Shown here: positions 26,595 to 36,103 of the stretch, one piece after another
Layout: the number at the start of each line of letters is the position of its first letter
How positions within the stretch are numbered: position 1 is the stretch's first letter
From: Brevibacillus brevis
GTDB lineage: Bacteria; Bacillota; Bacilli; Brevibacillales; Brevibacillaceae
Length of the DNA stretch: 64,000 nt
Direction: 5' to 3'
Assembly: GCF_022026395.1 (NCBI RefSeq)
Contig: NZ_CP041767.1
Coordinates: 2,946,501-3,010,500 of the forward strand
Translations under genes and position numbers: made by a program
Notes under the pieces: model-generated
Database searches by the model: none
What the model was told of the DNA's origin: nothing
The model's input: the letters and a program-made list of their open reading frames with translations, nothing else

Positions 26595-27236
26595 ATGTGG
26601 AGGAAGTTTCTGCTTCATCCGCTTGCAGTTCGATACAGTGTGTTTATGATCGGACTGGCGGTCATGGCGTTAGGCATAGGCATGATGATTGAGGCTCATT
26701 TAGGTGTTGCGCCATGGGATACACTGCATATTGGATTACAGAAGACATTTGGACTGACCATCGGCATATGGTCGCAGATCGTGGGAGCCATGATCATTCT
26801 CGCTTCCTACATCATTGGCAAGATCCGGCCTAACGTGGGTATGTTTTTAAACATGTTTTTCTTTGGGCTGTTTATTGACATTTTTATGTGGCTGAACTGG
26901 ATTCCTACAGGAGAGACGGTTGTAGAACGAGCTATTTTGTTCGTTGTCGGTCTGCTTATCTATACGATCGGAACAGGGATGTATATATCACCACGATTGG
27001 GAGCAGGTCCACGTGACAGTTTTATGTTAGCATTACATGAACGAATGGGATGGGGCATCGGTAAAGTCAGGATCGGTATAGAGTGCACGGTCATGGTGTT
27101 GGGCTTGTCACTTGGCGGGCCTGTTTCGGTGGGGACATTTGTGACGGCCCTTGCCATTGGACCGCTGATCAAGCAGTTTATTCCGATGTGGGAACGAATT
27201 TTGGCAAAACCGTACGGAACAGCAAAAACAGGGTAA
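26595..27236 (+). CDS. YczE/YyaS-family integral membrane protein
   Basis: The 213-residue protein has about five membrane helices with the family motifs GVAPWDTLHIGLQ and GAGPRDSFMLALHER, which form an internal repeat. In B. subtilis YczE lies near the surfactin locus and affects lipopeptide production; whether this copy does the same is unknown. The ATG follows GGGGGAGAA. Confidence 0.88.
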   Translation: MWRKFLLHPLAVRYSVFMIGLAVMALGIGMMIEAHLGVAPWDTLHIGLQKTFGLTIGIWSQIVGAMIILASYIIGKIRPNVGMFLNMFFFGLFIDIFMWLNWIPTGETVVERAILFVVGLLIYTIGTGMYISPRLGAGPRDSFMLALHERMGWGIGKVRIGIECTVMVLGLSLGGPVSVGTFVTALAIGPLIKQFIPMWERILAKPYGTAKTG

Positions 27237-27241
27237 AAGAA

Positions 27242-27270
27242 AAAAGGGTGCTCATACTGAGTACCCTTTT
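27242..27270. terminator. Bidirectional terminator
   Basis: AAAAGGGT and ACCCTTTT with an inner CTCA/TGAG pairing lie between convergent genes; the last bases overlap the MFS stop codon. Confidence 0.8.
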
Positions 27271-28469
27271 CAACTTTGTTGCGGCTTGCGTTCAGCCAGA
27301 TAGGATGCGATTCCCAAAATCAGACCCATTCCTACGAGCATCGCACCGACCCATGGGAGGGAGGTTATATCAAGATGTGTAATCACCCATCCACCAATGA
27401 AAGCGCCAGTAGCATTTCCTAGATTTCCGGCAGAATGACTGGAGGTAGAAGCAAGTGCTGGTGCATTCTGAGCGAGATTCATCACCCGTACTTGCAGCCC
27501 TGGAAATACAGCGAAAGAAGCAGCTCCCCAAAGAAAGATGGTCAATATGGCAGCTATGGGACTATACAGGGTAAACGTAAACAGCGTCAGAATGATGCAT
27601 ATTGTTAAGTAAAGTCCGAGAATGGAGGGCATCAGCTTCCAATCCGCAAGCTTTCCGCCCACGATATTGCCGATGGTCACACCACAGCCGAAGAGGACAA
27701 GAATCCACGTTACATGATACTCAGCAAAACCGGTAATTTGCGTCAGCAGTGGCGTTATATACGTAAATACGGTGAATAAACCTGCATTGCCTAGCGCTCC
27801 GATCAAGAGGTATAGAAGAAGCTTCGGCTTGAGTAGGGCAGTAATTTGCCCAGTGATACTCCCCGTATTTTCTTGCCGGATGTTTGGGACGAAAATGAGT
27901 ATTCCGATCAGTGCTATCATTCCCATGATCGCAATAGAGCCAAATGAGGCCCGCCATCCCATGTGTTGACCAATGAAAGTCCCCAGAGGCACACCAATAA
28001 TATTAGCAATCGTCAGACCTGCCATCATAATGGAAACCGCTGCGGCACGTTTGTCAGGACTTACAAGACTGGAGGCTACAACAGCCCCAACCCCAAAGAA
28101 CGTCCCGTGCGTCAAAGCGGTGATCAGGCGTGCTCCCATCAGTATTTCGTAGTTGGGAGCAAACACAGAGATTCCGTTCCCGAGAATAAATAGAATCATA
28201 AGGAGACAGAGTAGCTTCTTTTGGGGAATCCGATGGGTGAGGACTGTCAGGATCGGTGCGCCGACGGCTACCCCCAGAGCATACATGGTAATGAGTTGTC
28301 CCGCAGATGAAATACTGACATTCAAATCCTCTGCAACATTCGGCAAAAGCCCCATAATGACAAATTCCGTCATCCCAATGGCAAAAGAACCGACGGTAAG
28401 AGAGAGCAATGAGATAGAAGACTTTTCCTTGTTGACCTGTTTCTTGGTAGTAGTTTGAGATAACGCCAT
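27270..28469 (-). CDS. MFS efflux transporter, DHA1 family
   Basis: The 399-residue protein has twelve membrane segments and the start pattern SFAIGMTEFVIMGLLPNVAEDL, which is typical of AraJ/YdhP/NepI-like drug or sugar efflux proteins. The loop 2-3 motif GAPILTVLTHRIPQKK and the HGTFFGVGAVVAS segment support this. It is divergent from the metallophore operon. The substrate is unknown and the gene is probably unrelated to zinc uptake. Confidence 0.92.
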   Translation of the reverse strand: MALSQTTTKKQVNKEKSSISLLSLTVGSFAIGMTEFVIMGLLPNVAEDLNVSISSAGQLITMYALGVAVGAPILTVLTHRIPQKKLLCLLMILFILGNGISVFAPNYEILMGARLITALTHGTFFGVGAVVASSLVSPDKRAAAVSIMMAGLTIANIIGVPLGTFIGQHMGWRASFGSIAIMGMIALIGILIFVPNIRQENTGSITGQITALLKPKLLLYLLIGALGNAGLFTVFTYITPLLTQITGFAEYHVTWILVLFGCGVTIGNIVGGKLADWKLMPSILGLYLTICIILTLFTFTLYSPIAAILTIFLWGAASFAVFPGLQVRVMNLAQNAPALASTSSHSAGNLGNATGAFIGGWVITHLDITSLPWVGAMLVGMGLILGIASYLAERKPQQS

Positions 28470-28656
28470 GAAGTCAATACAACCTTTCTGTACGATAAAA
28501 TCCGTTTGTGGTGCGGGTAAAGATTACCTGTTCCACTTTGTTAAGTCAAGGTATTCTTCTTGTATAAATGTAAAAATCCTACTAGAAAATACTAGAGCGC
28601 ATCCCTGGAAGGGTGATCGAGTTCGAGAAAAGGAATAAAGAACGACAAGTCTACCG

Positions 28657-28685
28657 TTGACAGACACCCAAATTGTGGTTATGAT
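28657..28685 (+). promoter_or_regulatory. Sigma-A promoter of the cnt operon
   Basis: TTGACA and TATGAT are separated by exactly 17 bases. Start of transcription is expected near 28692, just ahead of the first Zur box. The rest of 28470-28656 shows no gene. Confidence 0.85.
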
Positions 28686-28699
28686 TTACTCGATAATAA

Positions 28700-28714
28700 T
28701 CGTAATCATTACGG
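28700..28714. promoter_or_regulatory. Zur box 1
   Basis: TCGTAATCATTACGG differs in one base from the 7-1-7 palindrome TCGTAATNATTACGA known for Bacillus Zur. It lies just past the expected transcription start, where bound repressor would block polymerase. Confidence 0.85.
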
Positions 28715-28735
28715 TTTATTTTTTTAAACATTAAA

Positions 28736-28750
28736 TCGTAATGATTACGA
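28736..28750. promoter_or_regulatory. Zur box 2
   Basis: TCGTAATGATTACGA is a perfect 7-1-7 Zur palindrome; the dyad extends to AATCGTAATGATTACGATT. Its centre is 36 bases from that of box 1 and about 57 bases upstream of the cntK start. Confidence 0.9.
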
Positions 28751-28799
28751 TTAATCTAAGGTCATTAGCTTTTTATCAAAAATAAGAGGGTAGGTTGAG

Positions 28800-29657
28800 A
28801 TGAAACGGGAAATCGATTTTATAAAGTTTAATCCCACACAAAATATGACCATTCTTGTGAAAAACGATCATCCAGCTGAAGAGTATACGCACATCGCCTC
28901 AAAAATGATGTCCTACGCTAGTGTCCATGCTGAACAAGTGGGTTTTATTGAAAAACCGAATAATCATGGAGCAGCAGCACATCTACAAATGGCTGGGGGT
29001 GAGTTTTGCGGCAACGCATGCATGGCATTAGCGTTGCTTATCGCACATGAAAATGGTCTACAGCATCATGATTTGACCGAAATTGTTTTGGAAGCTTCCG
29101 GCACAGATCATTTCGTTGTTTGTCAAGTGAAAAGAATTAAAGACGAATATTACTGTCAAGTTTCGATGCCTCTTCCCAAAAAGATCGAGCAGCAGTCAAT
29201 CAACTATGATGGCGACGAAATAAACATGGTGATTGTGAGGTATCAAGATTTCTTTCACATCGTGATTGAAGTAGACCAGTTCAGTGAGGCGGTAAGAAAA
29301 CGTGCGGAATCTTTAGCCAAGCTGCTTGGTGTAACAGTAGGGTTGAGTTTAATCGGGGTGCTATTGTATCAGCCAGCTTCGAATGAATTGGCTCCACTTA
29401 TCTTTGTTCCGTCATTAGATAGCATGATCTGGGAAAACGGCTGTGGGTCAGGTACTGCTTCACTTGGGGCCTATCTGGCTTGGAAAAAGCAAGGCGATAT
29501 TGCTGCTCACATCAGGCAACCGGGAGGCACGATTCATGTAACGGCCTCTTGGCAAAAAGAAGAAGTAACAAGTCTCAAAATAGAGGGTGCAGTCGGAATC
29601 GTGGCACAAGGCAAAGCATTCATCGAGATTCAAGATAGCAAGGGGAGAACAGAATGA
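28800..29657 (+). CDS. cntK: Histidine racemase of opine metallophore synthesis
   Basis: The 285-residue protein has the diaminopimelate-epimerase fold and its two catalytic cysteines, Cys70 in GEFCGNAC and Cys215 in ENGCGSGTAS. In Staphylococcus aureus CntK converts L-His to D-His, the first building block of staphylopine. Its position directly ahead of cntL and cntM identifies it as the racemase rather than a lysine-pathway epimerase. It is the first gene after two Zur boxes, and its stop overlaps the cntL start. Confidence 0.93.
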   Translation: MKREIDFIKFNPTQNMTILVKNDHPAEEYTHIASKMMSYASVHAEQVGFIEKPNNHGAAAHLQMAGGEFCGNACMALALLIAHENGLQHHDLTEIVLEASGTDHFVVCQVKRIKDEYYCQVSMPLPKKIEQQSINYDGDEINMVIVRYQDFFHIVIEVDQFSEAVRKRAESLAKLLGVTVGLSLIGVLLYQPASNELAPLIFVPSLDSMIWENGCGSGTASLGAYLAWKKQGDIAAHIRQPGGTIHVTASWQKEEVTSLKIEGAVGIVAQGKAFIEIQDSKGRTE

Positions 29658-30460
29658 ATAGACCAGAACAGTTGCATCAACAGTTGACTGCATTTCTAGA
29701 AAGGTTCACCCATTTAGCCGATCGATATGACGGTACCATCCATTACAGCTCGGAGTTAGAGACGATCATCGATGAGTATTCTACTTTCATAACGGATGAA
29801 AGAAACAAAGAAGCCTGGGAGCAGATAGAACAGCCAATCGCAAACCAATTGAACCAGCTTGTGGAGAATGTAAGGAAATCGTCGGCGATTTGCGTTGCGA
29901 TTATGGAGAAATATCGTGCGCTGAAGCTGCTAAAAGGGATTGACGATAAGACCGACTACTTTCAAAACATAGAATCTTGTATTGAAAAAGAATTTGGGAG
30001 TTTTCAAGTTACTGTTGATTCAAAGGTGTTGATGGTAGGCTCAGGTTCCTTTCCCATGACGCCATTATTGATTGCGAAGCGGACTGGAGCAGAAGTAGTT
30101 GGTATCGACATTGATGAGGAGGCCATCGAACTAGGGCGGAGTGTTGTAGAAAGGCTGGGAAGTGGATTGTCTATCCGCTTGGAGAAAGAGTTTGTGGAAC
30201 GACTTGATATGACGAAGGATGCAACCCATATCATCTTTAGTTCAACGGTTGCAAATAAGTATGATCTCCTGGAACAATTACATCCATTGACAAATGACCA
30301 AGTGATCGTGGCGATGCGATACGGCAATCAAATGAAATCCCTTTTTAACTACCCGATGAGAGAGGTAGATCAGCGGAAATGGAGGCTGATTGAAACCATC
30401 TTGCGTCCCGAGCATGTATTTGATATCGCGTTGTACAAAAAAGCATCGGCTGCATGCTGA
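29654..30460 (+). CDS. cntL: Nicotianamine-synthase-like aminobutanoyl transferase
   Basis: The 268-residue protein resembles bacterial nicotianamine-like synthases. A helical N-terminal part (1-110) is followed by a Rossmann domain with VLMVGSGSFPMTPLLIA near 126 and the acidic segment VVGIDIDEEA for S-adenosylmethionine. CntL moves the aminobutyrate group of SAM to histidine. The presence of cntK implies that D-His is the acceptor. It overlaps cntK by four bases. Confidence 0.93.
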   Translation: MNRPEQLHQQLTAFLERFTHLADRYDGTIHYSSELETIIDEYSTFITDERNKEAWEQIEQPIANQLNQLVENVRKSSAICVAIMEKYRALKLLKGIDDKTDYFQNIESCIEKEFGSFQVTVDSKVLMVGSGSFPMTPLLIAKRTGAEVVGIDIDEEAIELGRSVVERLGSGLSIRLEKEFVERLDMTKDATHIIFSSTVANKYDLLEQLHPLTNDQVIVAMRYGNQMKSLFNYPMREVDQRKWRLIETILRPEHVFDIALYKKASAAC

Positions 30461-30478
30461 TCTTAAAAGGAGGTTTCT

Positions 30479-31795
30479 ATGGGTGATATGAAACGAATCT
30501 TGCTATTGGGAACAGGTCCTGCTTCCATTCAAATGGCTGTCATGCTTAAAAAACATTGGAATTGTTGCGTCGGGGTCGTTGGGCGTGAGTCTGTTCGTTC
30601 CAAATCATTCTTTACTGCACTTAAGCAAAGCAGTCAGCAAATTCGCGCAGATATTCAAAATGAAAAGCATCAAAAGATGGAAGGCGAATGCCAAATCGAT
30701 CATGTATTCCATGGATACGGGAGCGTTACAGGGGAATGGGATACCTTCATATTATCTGTCACAACAGATGCATATACAGAGGTTTTACAACAAATAAATG
30801 ATCAGGTTTTACAACGAATAACGTGCATGGTTTTGGTTTCTCCCACCTTTGGTTCCAACAGTTTACTACGCCATTATTTAAACAGGATTGGTTCGAATGC
30901 GGAGATTATCAGTTTTTCTACATACCTTGGCGATACACGCTGGTTCCATGATAAGCCTTCAAATCGAGTGATTACGACAGGGGTTAAGAAAAAGCTTTAC
31001 ATCGGCTCGACGCGCTCTTTCTCCCCGAATGTAAAAAGACTTTGTGAGTTATTTGAGCAAGTAGGTATTCAGTTGGAAGTCATGGACTCTCCTATCGAAG
31101 CGGAAACGCGAAACATATCGCTATACGTGCATCCGCCACTGTTTATGAATGCTTTCTCCCTTCGTGTGATATTTGGAGAGGAACCAATCAAAAAGTACGT
31201 ATACAAAATGTTTCCAGAGGGCCCCATCACGCAATATCTCATACGCGATATGCTGGCTCAATGGAAAGAGATTACCAAAGTGGTGGAAAAGCTCAATATA
31301 AAAGGGCTCAATTTGCTAAAGTTCATGACAGATGACAACTATCCGGTCAGGCTGGAAAGTCTATCACGTGATGATATCGAAAACTTCGTTCAGTATGAAA
31401 CGATTCATCAAGAGTATTTATTGTTCATTCGATATACCTCACTGTTGATTGATCCTTTTTCGGAGCCAGATTCAGATGGTAGATACTTCGATTTTTCTGC
31501 TGTCCCCATCCAGAAAATATTTATGAATAAAGAAGGGTATTGGGATATCCCGCGCATGCCAAAGGAAGATTACTATCGGATAAAAATGATTCAGGGCATT
31601 GCAAGATACATAGATATCAGCTGCCCGACAATTGATACATTCATTGAAACGTACGAGAGTAAAATTTCGGAAGCTGCGCGAACACGTAAGGGTGAACAGT
31701 TATCGGATGCGTTCGTTGTGCAAAGCTTTGCAGAAGATTTGAAAATGATATGTAGTGAGATCGAAAAGGGTATCGGATCAAAGAAACCATACTAA
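30479..31795 (+). CDS. cntM: Opine dehydrogenase of metallophore synthesis
   Basis: The 438-residue protein has an N-terminal NADPH-binding segment (LLLGTGPASIQMA) and a C-terminal opine dehydrogenase domain (ETRNISLYVHPPLFMN, YDFSAVP-like YFDFSAVPIQ, IPRMPKEDYYR). CntM condenses the CntL product with a 2-oxo acid and reduces it. The segment STYLGDTR keeps an Asp (Asp152) that matches Asp150 of the S. aureus enzyme, linked with pyruvate use; Ala at this place goes with 2-oxoglutarate. A staphylopine-like product is thus predicted. The ribosome site is AAGGAGG. Confidence 0.94.
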   Translation: MGDMKRILLLGTGPASIQMAVMLKKHWNCCVGVVGRESVRSKSFFTALKQSSQQIRADIQNEKHQKMEGECQIDHVFHGYGSVTGEWDTFILSVTTDAYTEVLQQINDQVLQRITCMVLVSPTFGSNSLLRHYLNRIGSNAEIISFSTYLGDTRWFHDKPSNRVITTGVKKKLYIGSTRSFSPNVKRLCELFEQVGIQLEVMDSPIEAETRNISLYVHPPLFMNAFSLRVIFGEEPIKKYVYKMFPEGPITQYLIRDMLAQWKEITKVVEKLNIKGLNLLKFMTDDNYPVRLESLSRDDIENFVQYETIHQEYLLFIRYTSLLIDPFSEPDSDGRYFDFSAVPIQKIFMNKEGYWDIPRMPKEDYYRIKMIQGIARYIDISCPTIDTFIETYESKISEAARTRKGEQLSDAFVVQSFAEDLKMICSEIEKGIGSKKPY

Positions 31796-31819
31796 CACGT
31801 ATTTTCTGGAGGAAATGGT

Positions 31820-33427
31820 ATGACAAGAAGAATGGGATCTTTATTAAGGACTTTCATGGTCTCCGTCGTTCTGCTGGTTGGCTGCAGTAACGGTGATATG
31901 GAAAAAACGGAGTCAACCAATAAAGGGAAAGAGATCGTGTATGCCACTTCGAAAGATATTAACGATATGAACCCACATTTTTATTCCGGCTCCATGCCAG
32001 CTCAAGGGATGGTGTACGAATCGTTGGTGGAAAATACAGAAGATGGGATCAAACCTTCGTTGGCTGAATCTTGGGAAGTTTCCGAAGATGGAAAAGTCTA
32101 CACGTTTCATTTGAGAAAAAACGTGACGTTTCATGATGGAGAGCTGTTTAATGCGGAAGCAGTAAAAAAGAATATCGAAGCGGTGCAAAGCAATGCAAGC
32201 AAGCATTCCTGGATCAAGCTATCAACAAAGATCGTGGCCTGCAATGTACTCGATGAGTATACGGTTGAACTGGTCTTATCCGAACCGTACTACCCGACTC
32301 TGGTCGAATTGTCGATGACAAGACCTTATGTATTCATCTCGCCAAAAAATTTTGTGAACGGGGGAACCAAAGATGGTGTTAGTGGTTATAACGGAACGGG
32401 TCCCTATAAGCTCACTGAGCATAAAGTCGATCAGTATGCCGTATTTGAAACGAATGAAAATTATTGGGGTGGCCCACCTAAAGTGAAGAAAATCACAGCC
32501 AAAGTACTTCCCGCAGGAGAAACTACTTTCTTGGCACTGCAAAAGGGAGAAGTCAACTTTGTATTTACGGATGATCGAGGAGCTAATAGTCTCGATGTGG
32601 CAGCCATGAATCAATTTGTTGAATCAGGTGAACACCAAATCATTCGCAGTCAACCAATGAACACAGGCATAATTGTCGCCAATAGCAGCAAAACAGAGAG
32701 CCCTGTATATGAAAAGGCTGTACGCGTAGCGTTTTGGCATGCGATTGACAGAGAGACCATCAGCAAACAAATATTTGAAGGCACGGAACAACCAGCGTAT
32801 ACCCTTTTCTCTTCGAATGTGAATTACGCCAACGTGAAATTAGAGAAGCGGGGGTACGATTTGGAAAAAGCGAAGAAGATTTTGGAGGAGGAAGGCTGGG
32901 TTATCGGGAATGCGGGCGAATTCAGAACGAAAAACGGAAAGCCATTAACAGTGAAGCTCTATTATGATGTAAATTCGTCCACGCAAAAAACGCAGGCTGA
33001 ATTGATTCAAAATACGGTAAAAAGGATTGGGGTTCATCTGGAGATTATTGGCGAGGAGTCATCTTCGATTGCGAACAGAAGGTCTACAGGTGACTATGAC
33101 CTGCTTTTTAATCAAACATGGGGACTCGCGTATGATCCGCAGAGCACAATCGCTGCTTTTACCTCCAAGTCTTCCTATTACCATTCGACAAGAGGCATCG
33201 CGCAAGCTGATGAGCTCTATAAAAAAATAGAAGAAGTCATGGTGACGACTGATGAGGAACATAGAAAATCGTTATATACCGATATTTTGACCATGGTCCA
33301 TGAGGAAGCCGTATTTATTCCGATTACGAATGGAAGAGTCACGATCCTGGCTCCCAAAAACCTGCAGGGTATCTCGTTTAAGCAAACGCAATTCGAGCTT
33401 CCATTTGAGCGGATGTACTTTGAATAA
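31820..33427 (+). CDS. cntA: Metallophore ABC transporter, solute-binding lipoprotein
   Basis: The 535-residue protein is an SBP_bac_5 (nickel/peptide) binding protein with lipobox LVGC (Cys22) and typical segments (AESWEVSEDGKVYTFHLRKN, VRVAFWHAIDRE). As CntA it should capture the metal-loaded opine outside the membrane and deliver it to CntBCDF. Ribosome site TGGAGGAAA. It is placed, as in S. aureus, directly after the three synthesis genes. Confidence 0.93.
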   Translation: MTRRMGSLLRTFMVSVVLLVGCSNGDMEKTESTNKGKEIVYATSKDINDMNPHFYSGSMPAQGMVYESLVENTEDGIKPSLAESWEVSEDGKVYTFHLRKNVTFHDGELFNAEAVKKNIEAVQSNASKHSWIKLSTKIVACNVLDEYTVELVLSEPYYPTLVELSMTRPYVFISPKNFVNGGTKDGVSGYNGTGPYKLTEHKVDQYAVFETNENYWGGPPKVKKITAKVLPAGETTFLALQKGEVNFVFTDDRGANSLDVAAMNQFVESGEHQIIRSQPMNTGIIVANSSKTESPVYEKAVRVAFWHAIDRETISKQIFEGTEQPAYTLFSSNVNYANVKLEKRGYDLEKAKKILEEEGWVIGNAGEFRTKNGKPLTVKLYYDVNSSTQKTQAELIQNTVKRIGVHLEIIGEESSSIANRRSTGDYDLLFNQTWGLAYDPQSTIAAFTSKSSYYHSTRGIAQADELYKKIEEVMVTTDEEHRKSLYTDILTMVHEEAVFIPITNGRVTILAPKNLQGISFKQTQFELPFERMYFE

Positions 33428-33449
33428 ATACGGAAAAAAGGAGCATGCC

Positions 33450-34382
33450 ATGGGTAGCTATATCATCAAAAGGTTCATGCTATCGATTCCTTTGGTCCTG
33501 ATCGTATCGTTTGTAACGTTTTCTTTCATTCATCTATCTCCCATGGATCCTGCCGAAGTGGTCCTGCATTCGCAAGGCATCCCCACAATAACGGATGAGT
33601 TACTTGCGCAAACCAGAGCGAAACTTGGGATGGACCAACCCTTTTTGACCCGGTACGTAAACTGGGTTGCTTCATGCTTGCAGCTTGATTTTGGAGATTC
33701 ATACATAACGGGAAAACCCGTGTGGTCTATGCTAGGACCAGCCTTTTTCCACACATTAAAGCTGACGTTGGTTTCGGCCTTTGCCATCGTTTCGCTGTCC
33801 ATCGTTTTGGGAGTGGCATGCGCATTGAACGCAGGCAAATGGGTGGACAAATCAGTCAGAGGCGTTTCATTTTTCCTGACATCGATGCCGTCCTATTGGC
33901 TCGCCGCTCTGCTGATCTGGTATTTTTCCGTCAAGCTGGATTTGCTTCCGACAAGCGGAATGGAATCGTACAAAAGCTATGTATTGCCCGTTGTTGTGAT
34001 TACAATCAGCTATGCCGGCATCTATTTTCGAATCATCAGAAGTTCCATGTTAAGCAACATGAATGAAGACTATGTTCTCTACGCAAGGGCATGCGGCTTA
34101 TCGGAGAAAAAGATCGCGATGCACATTCTCAGAAATTCATTGCAGGTGGCCATTTCCGTATTTTGCATGGCGATTCCCATCATTTTGGGAAGCACAGTCG
34201 TCGTGGAAAACATCTTTGCTTGGCCGGGACTCGGTACGCTAAGCGTCAAATCCATTTTAAGCAGGGATTTTCCGATCATTCAAGCCTATGTCCTTGTGTT
34301 GGCAGTCGCTTTTATTCTGTTCAACACCGTTTCCGACATCATCAATGCGGCATTGAAACCCAAAATAAGGGATGGTCTATAG
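33450..34382 (+). CDS. cntB: Metallophore ABC transporter permease
   Basis: The 310-residue protein is a DppB/NikB-type permease with six membrane segments, a first helix (RFMLSIPLVLIVSFVTFSF) followed by a large loop, and the ATPase-contact region ARACGLSEKKIAMHILRN. I chose the ATG at 33450 behind AAAAGGAG; a longer frame would overlap cntA. The stop abuts the cntC start with no gap. Confidence 0.92.
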   Translation: MGSYIIKRFMLSIPLVLIVSFVTFSFIHLSPMDPAEVVLHSQGIPTITDELLAQTRAKLGMDQPFLTRYVNWVASCLQLDFGDSYITGKPVWSMLGPAFFHTLKLTLVSAFAIVSLSIVLGVACALNAGKWVDKSVRGVSFFLTSMPSYWLAALLIWYFSVKLDLLPTSGMESYKSYVLPVVVITISYAGIYFRIIRSSMLSNMNEDYVLYARACGLSEKKIAMHILRNSLQVAISVFCMAIPIILGSTVVVENIFAWPGLGTLSVKSILSRDFPIIQAYVLVLAVAFILFNTVSDIINAALKPKIRDGL

Positions 34383-35285
34383 ATGAATCGATTACAAAAT
34401 GTGTGGAAAGACAAGGTTGCTGTCCTATCCTTATCCATTATCTCGCTTACAGCAATGGCTGGGATATTTGCACCTTTCGTTGCACCGCATGATCCCGCAG
34501 AAGTACATATGGAGCTTCGATTTGCATCCGCATCATGGGAGTATCTCTTGGGCAACGACCACTTAGGGCGATGCGTTTTATCCAGACTCATTTACGCGAT
34601 TCGTCCCAGCATGCTATGGGTCTTCGCTGCGCTGCTCCTATCTGTATTGATTGGGTCAATTGTAGGGGTTCTTGCGGGTTACTTTCGTGGAAAAACAGAT
34701 GCCTTCTTGATGCGTGTTTGCGATGTAATCCTTTCTTTTCCGGGATATGTCATGACCCTGGCGATTATCGGCATTTTGGGAGTAGGCTTTGAAAATGTAA
34801 TCATCGCCTTTGTATTGATGAAATGGGCGTGGTTTGCTCGAATCATCAGAGCGTCAGTCATGCAATATGCGGAATCCGACTATGTAAAATTCTCAAAGGC
34901 AATCGGCGCAAGCAATATGGGAATCATGATCAGGCACATGATTCCGGTTGCATTGCCCGACATTGCTGTCATTTCAAGCAGCTCCTTCGGTTCGATGATT
35001 TTGCAAATATCGGGATTCTCTTTCCTCGGTTTAGGCATTCAAGCACCGGAAGCAGAGTGGGGCATGATGTTGAATGAAGCGAGAGACGTCATGTTTTCCC
35101 GCCCGGAATTCATGCTAGCACCCGGTTTGACCATCGTGATCGTCGTATCGGCCATTAACTATTTGTCTGATACGCTTCAAGTTGCTTTAGATCCCAAATT
35201 GATGACTTCTACCTATAACCAGCAAGGGTTAATAAGAGCCTCTGCCGTGAAGCTCGAAGGAAAAGGGGTGGCAACCGGGAGATGA
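34383..35285 (+). CDS. cntC: Metallophore ABC transporter permease
   Basis: The 300-residue protein is a DppC/NikC-type permease: a first helix near 20-35, the GNDHLGRCVLSRLIY segment typical of this family, and the coupling region YVKFSKAIGASNMGIMIRHMIP. It begins immediately after the cntB stop and overlaps cntD by ATGA. Confidence 0.92.
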   Translation: MNRLQNVWKDKVAVLSLSIISLTAMAGIFAPFVAPHDPAEVHMELRFASASWEYLLGNDHLGRCVLSRLIYAIRPSMLWVFAALLLSVLIGSIVGVLAGYFRGKTDAFLMRVCDVILSFPGYVMTLAIIGILGVGFENVIIAFVLMKWAWFARIIRASVMQYAESDYVKFSKAIGASNMGIMIRHMIPVALPDIAVISSSSFGSMILQISGFSFLGLGIQAPEAEWGMMLNEARDVMFSRPEFMLAPGLTIVIVVSAINYLSDTLQVALDPKLMTSTYNQQGLIRASAVKLEGKGVATGR

Positions 35286-36103
35286 ACATTTTGGAGGTAA
35301 ATAACCTGAAAATCTGGGACAGCCGCAATGATCAAGTGATCGTTCCAAACAGTTCCTTTCATGTGAAGCAGGGAAGCTGTCTGGCCATTGTTGGAGAAAG
35401 CGGAAGCGGGAAGTCGGTTACGTGCAAGGCTATCATGCGATTGAATAAGGCCGGGCTTCGCCAATCGGGAGACATTCTATTACGAGGAGAAAACCTCATG
35501 GAGCTCTCAGAACAGGAGATGAGGAAAAAGAGGGGAAAGCAGCTTTGTATGATTTTACAGAATGGCATGCGTGCCTTTGATCCCTCTTGCGTGGTGGGCG
35601 TTCATTTAAAGGAAACGCTAGTGGAGCATTTTGGATGGAGCCGTGACGAAATCACAACCAAAATGAAAAATGCCATGGAAAGCGTCATGCTGAAAGACCC
35701 GATAGAGGTAATGAATAAGTATCCCCACCAGTTGTCGGGTGGAACGCTGCAGCGGGTCATGATTGCGCTGGCTATCGTATTGGAGCCTGACATTCTGATT
35801 GCGGATGAACCCACGACAGCACTCGATACAATCTCGCAGTTCGAAGTGGTTGAACAGTTCCTGCAATTGCGCGATCGAATGGGCTGCTCGATGATCTTCA
35901 TCTCTCACGATTTAGGGATTGTCAAATTAATGGCAGATGAGGTTCTCGTCATGAAAGAAGGAGAAATTGTTGAAAACGGGATGACCCAAGCCATCTTCTC
36001 TGAACCGCAGCATACCTATACCCGCTACTTGCTCTCCACGAAGCTGGCGATGAATCAACATTTTAAGAGGGTCATGGGAGGAGTTAGTATTGCTGAGCGT
36101 TGA
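35282..36103 (+). CDS. cntD: Metallophore ABC transporter ATPase
   Basis: The 273-residue ATPase shows Walker A GESGSGKSV, signature LSGGTLQRV and Walker B ILIADEPTTAL. It pairs with CntF to power uptake of the metal complex. It overlaps cntC by four bases and cntF by 14. Confidence 0.92.
   Translation: MNILEVNNLKIWDSRNDQVIVPNSSFHVKQGSCLAIVGESGSGKSVTCKAIMRLNKAGLRQSGDILLRGENLMELSEQEMRKKRGKQLCMILQNGMRAFDPSCVVGVHLKETLVEHFGWSRDEITTKMKNAMESVMLKDPIEVMNKYPHQLSGGTLQRVMIALAIVLEPDILIADEPTTALDTISQFEVVEQFLQLRDRMGCSMIFISHDLGIVKLMADEVLVMKEGEIVENGMTQAIFSEPQHTYTRYLLSTKLAMNQHFKRVMGGVSIAER

Noticed and set aside
26501-26692. A 63-codon frame behind a strong ribosome site (GGAAGGTGATCC) upstream of the YczE-like gene
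   Set aside because: It overlaps the well-supported yczE-like start by about 98 bases, and after that point it is only the shifted reading of that gene. At most the first 30 codons could act as a leader.
28800-29657. Diaminopimelate epimerase of lysine synthesis
   Set aside because: The fold and Cys pair agree, but it is coupled to the metallophore genes behind Zur boxes, which fits the histidine racemase CntK.
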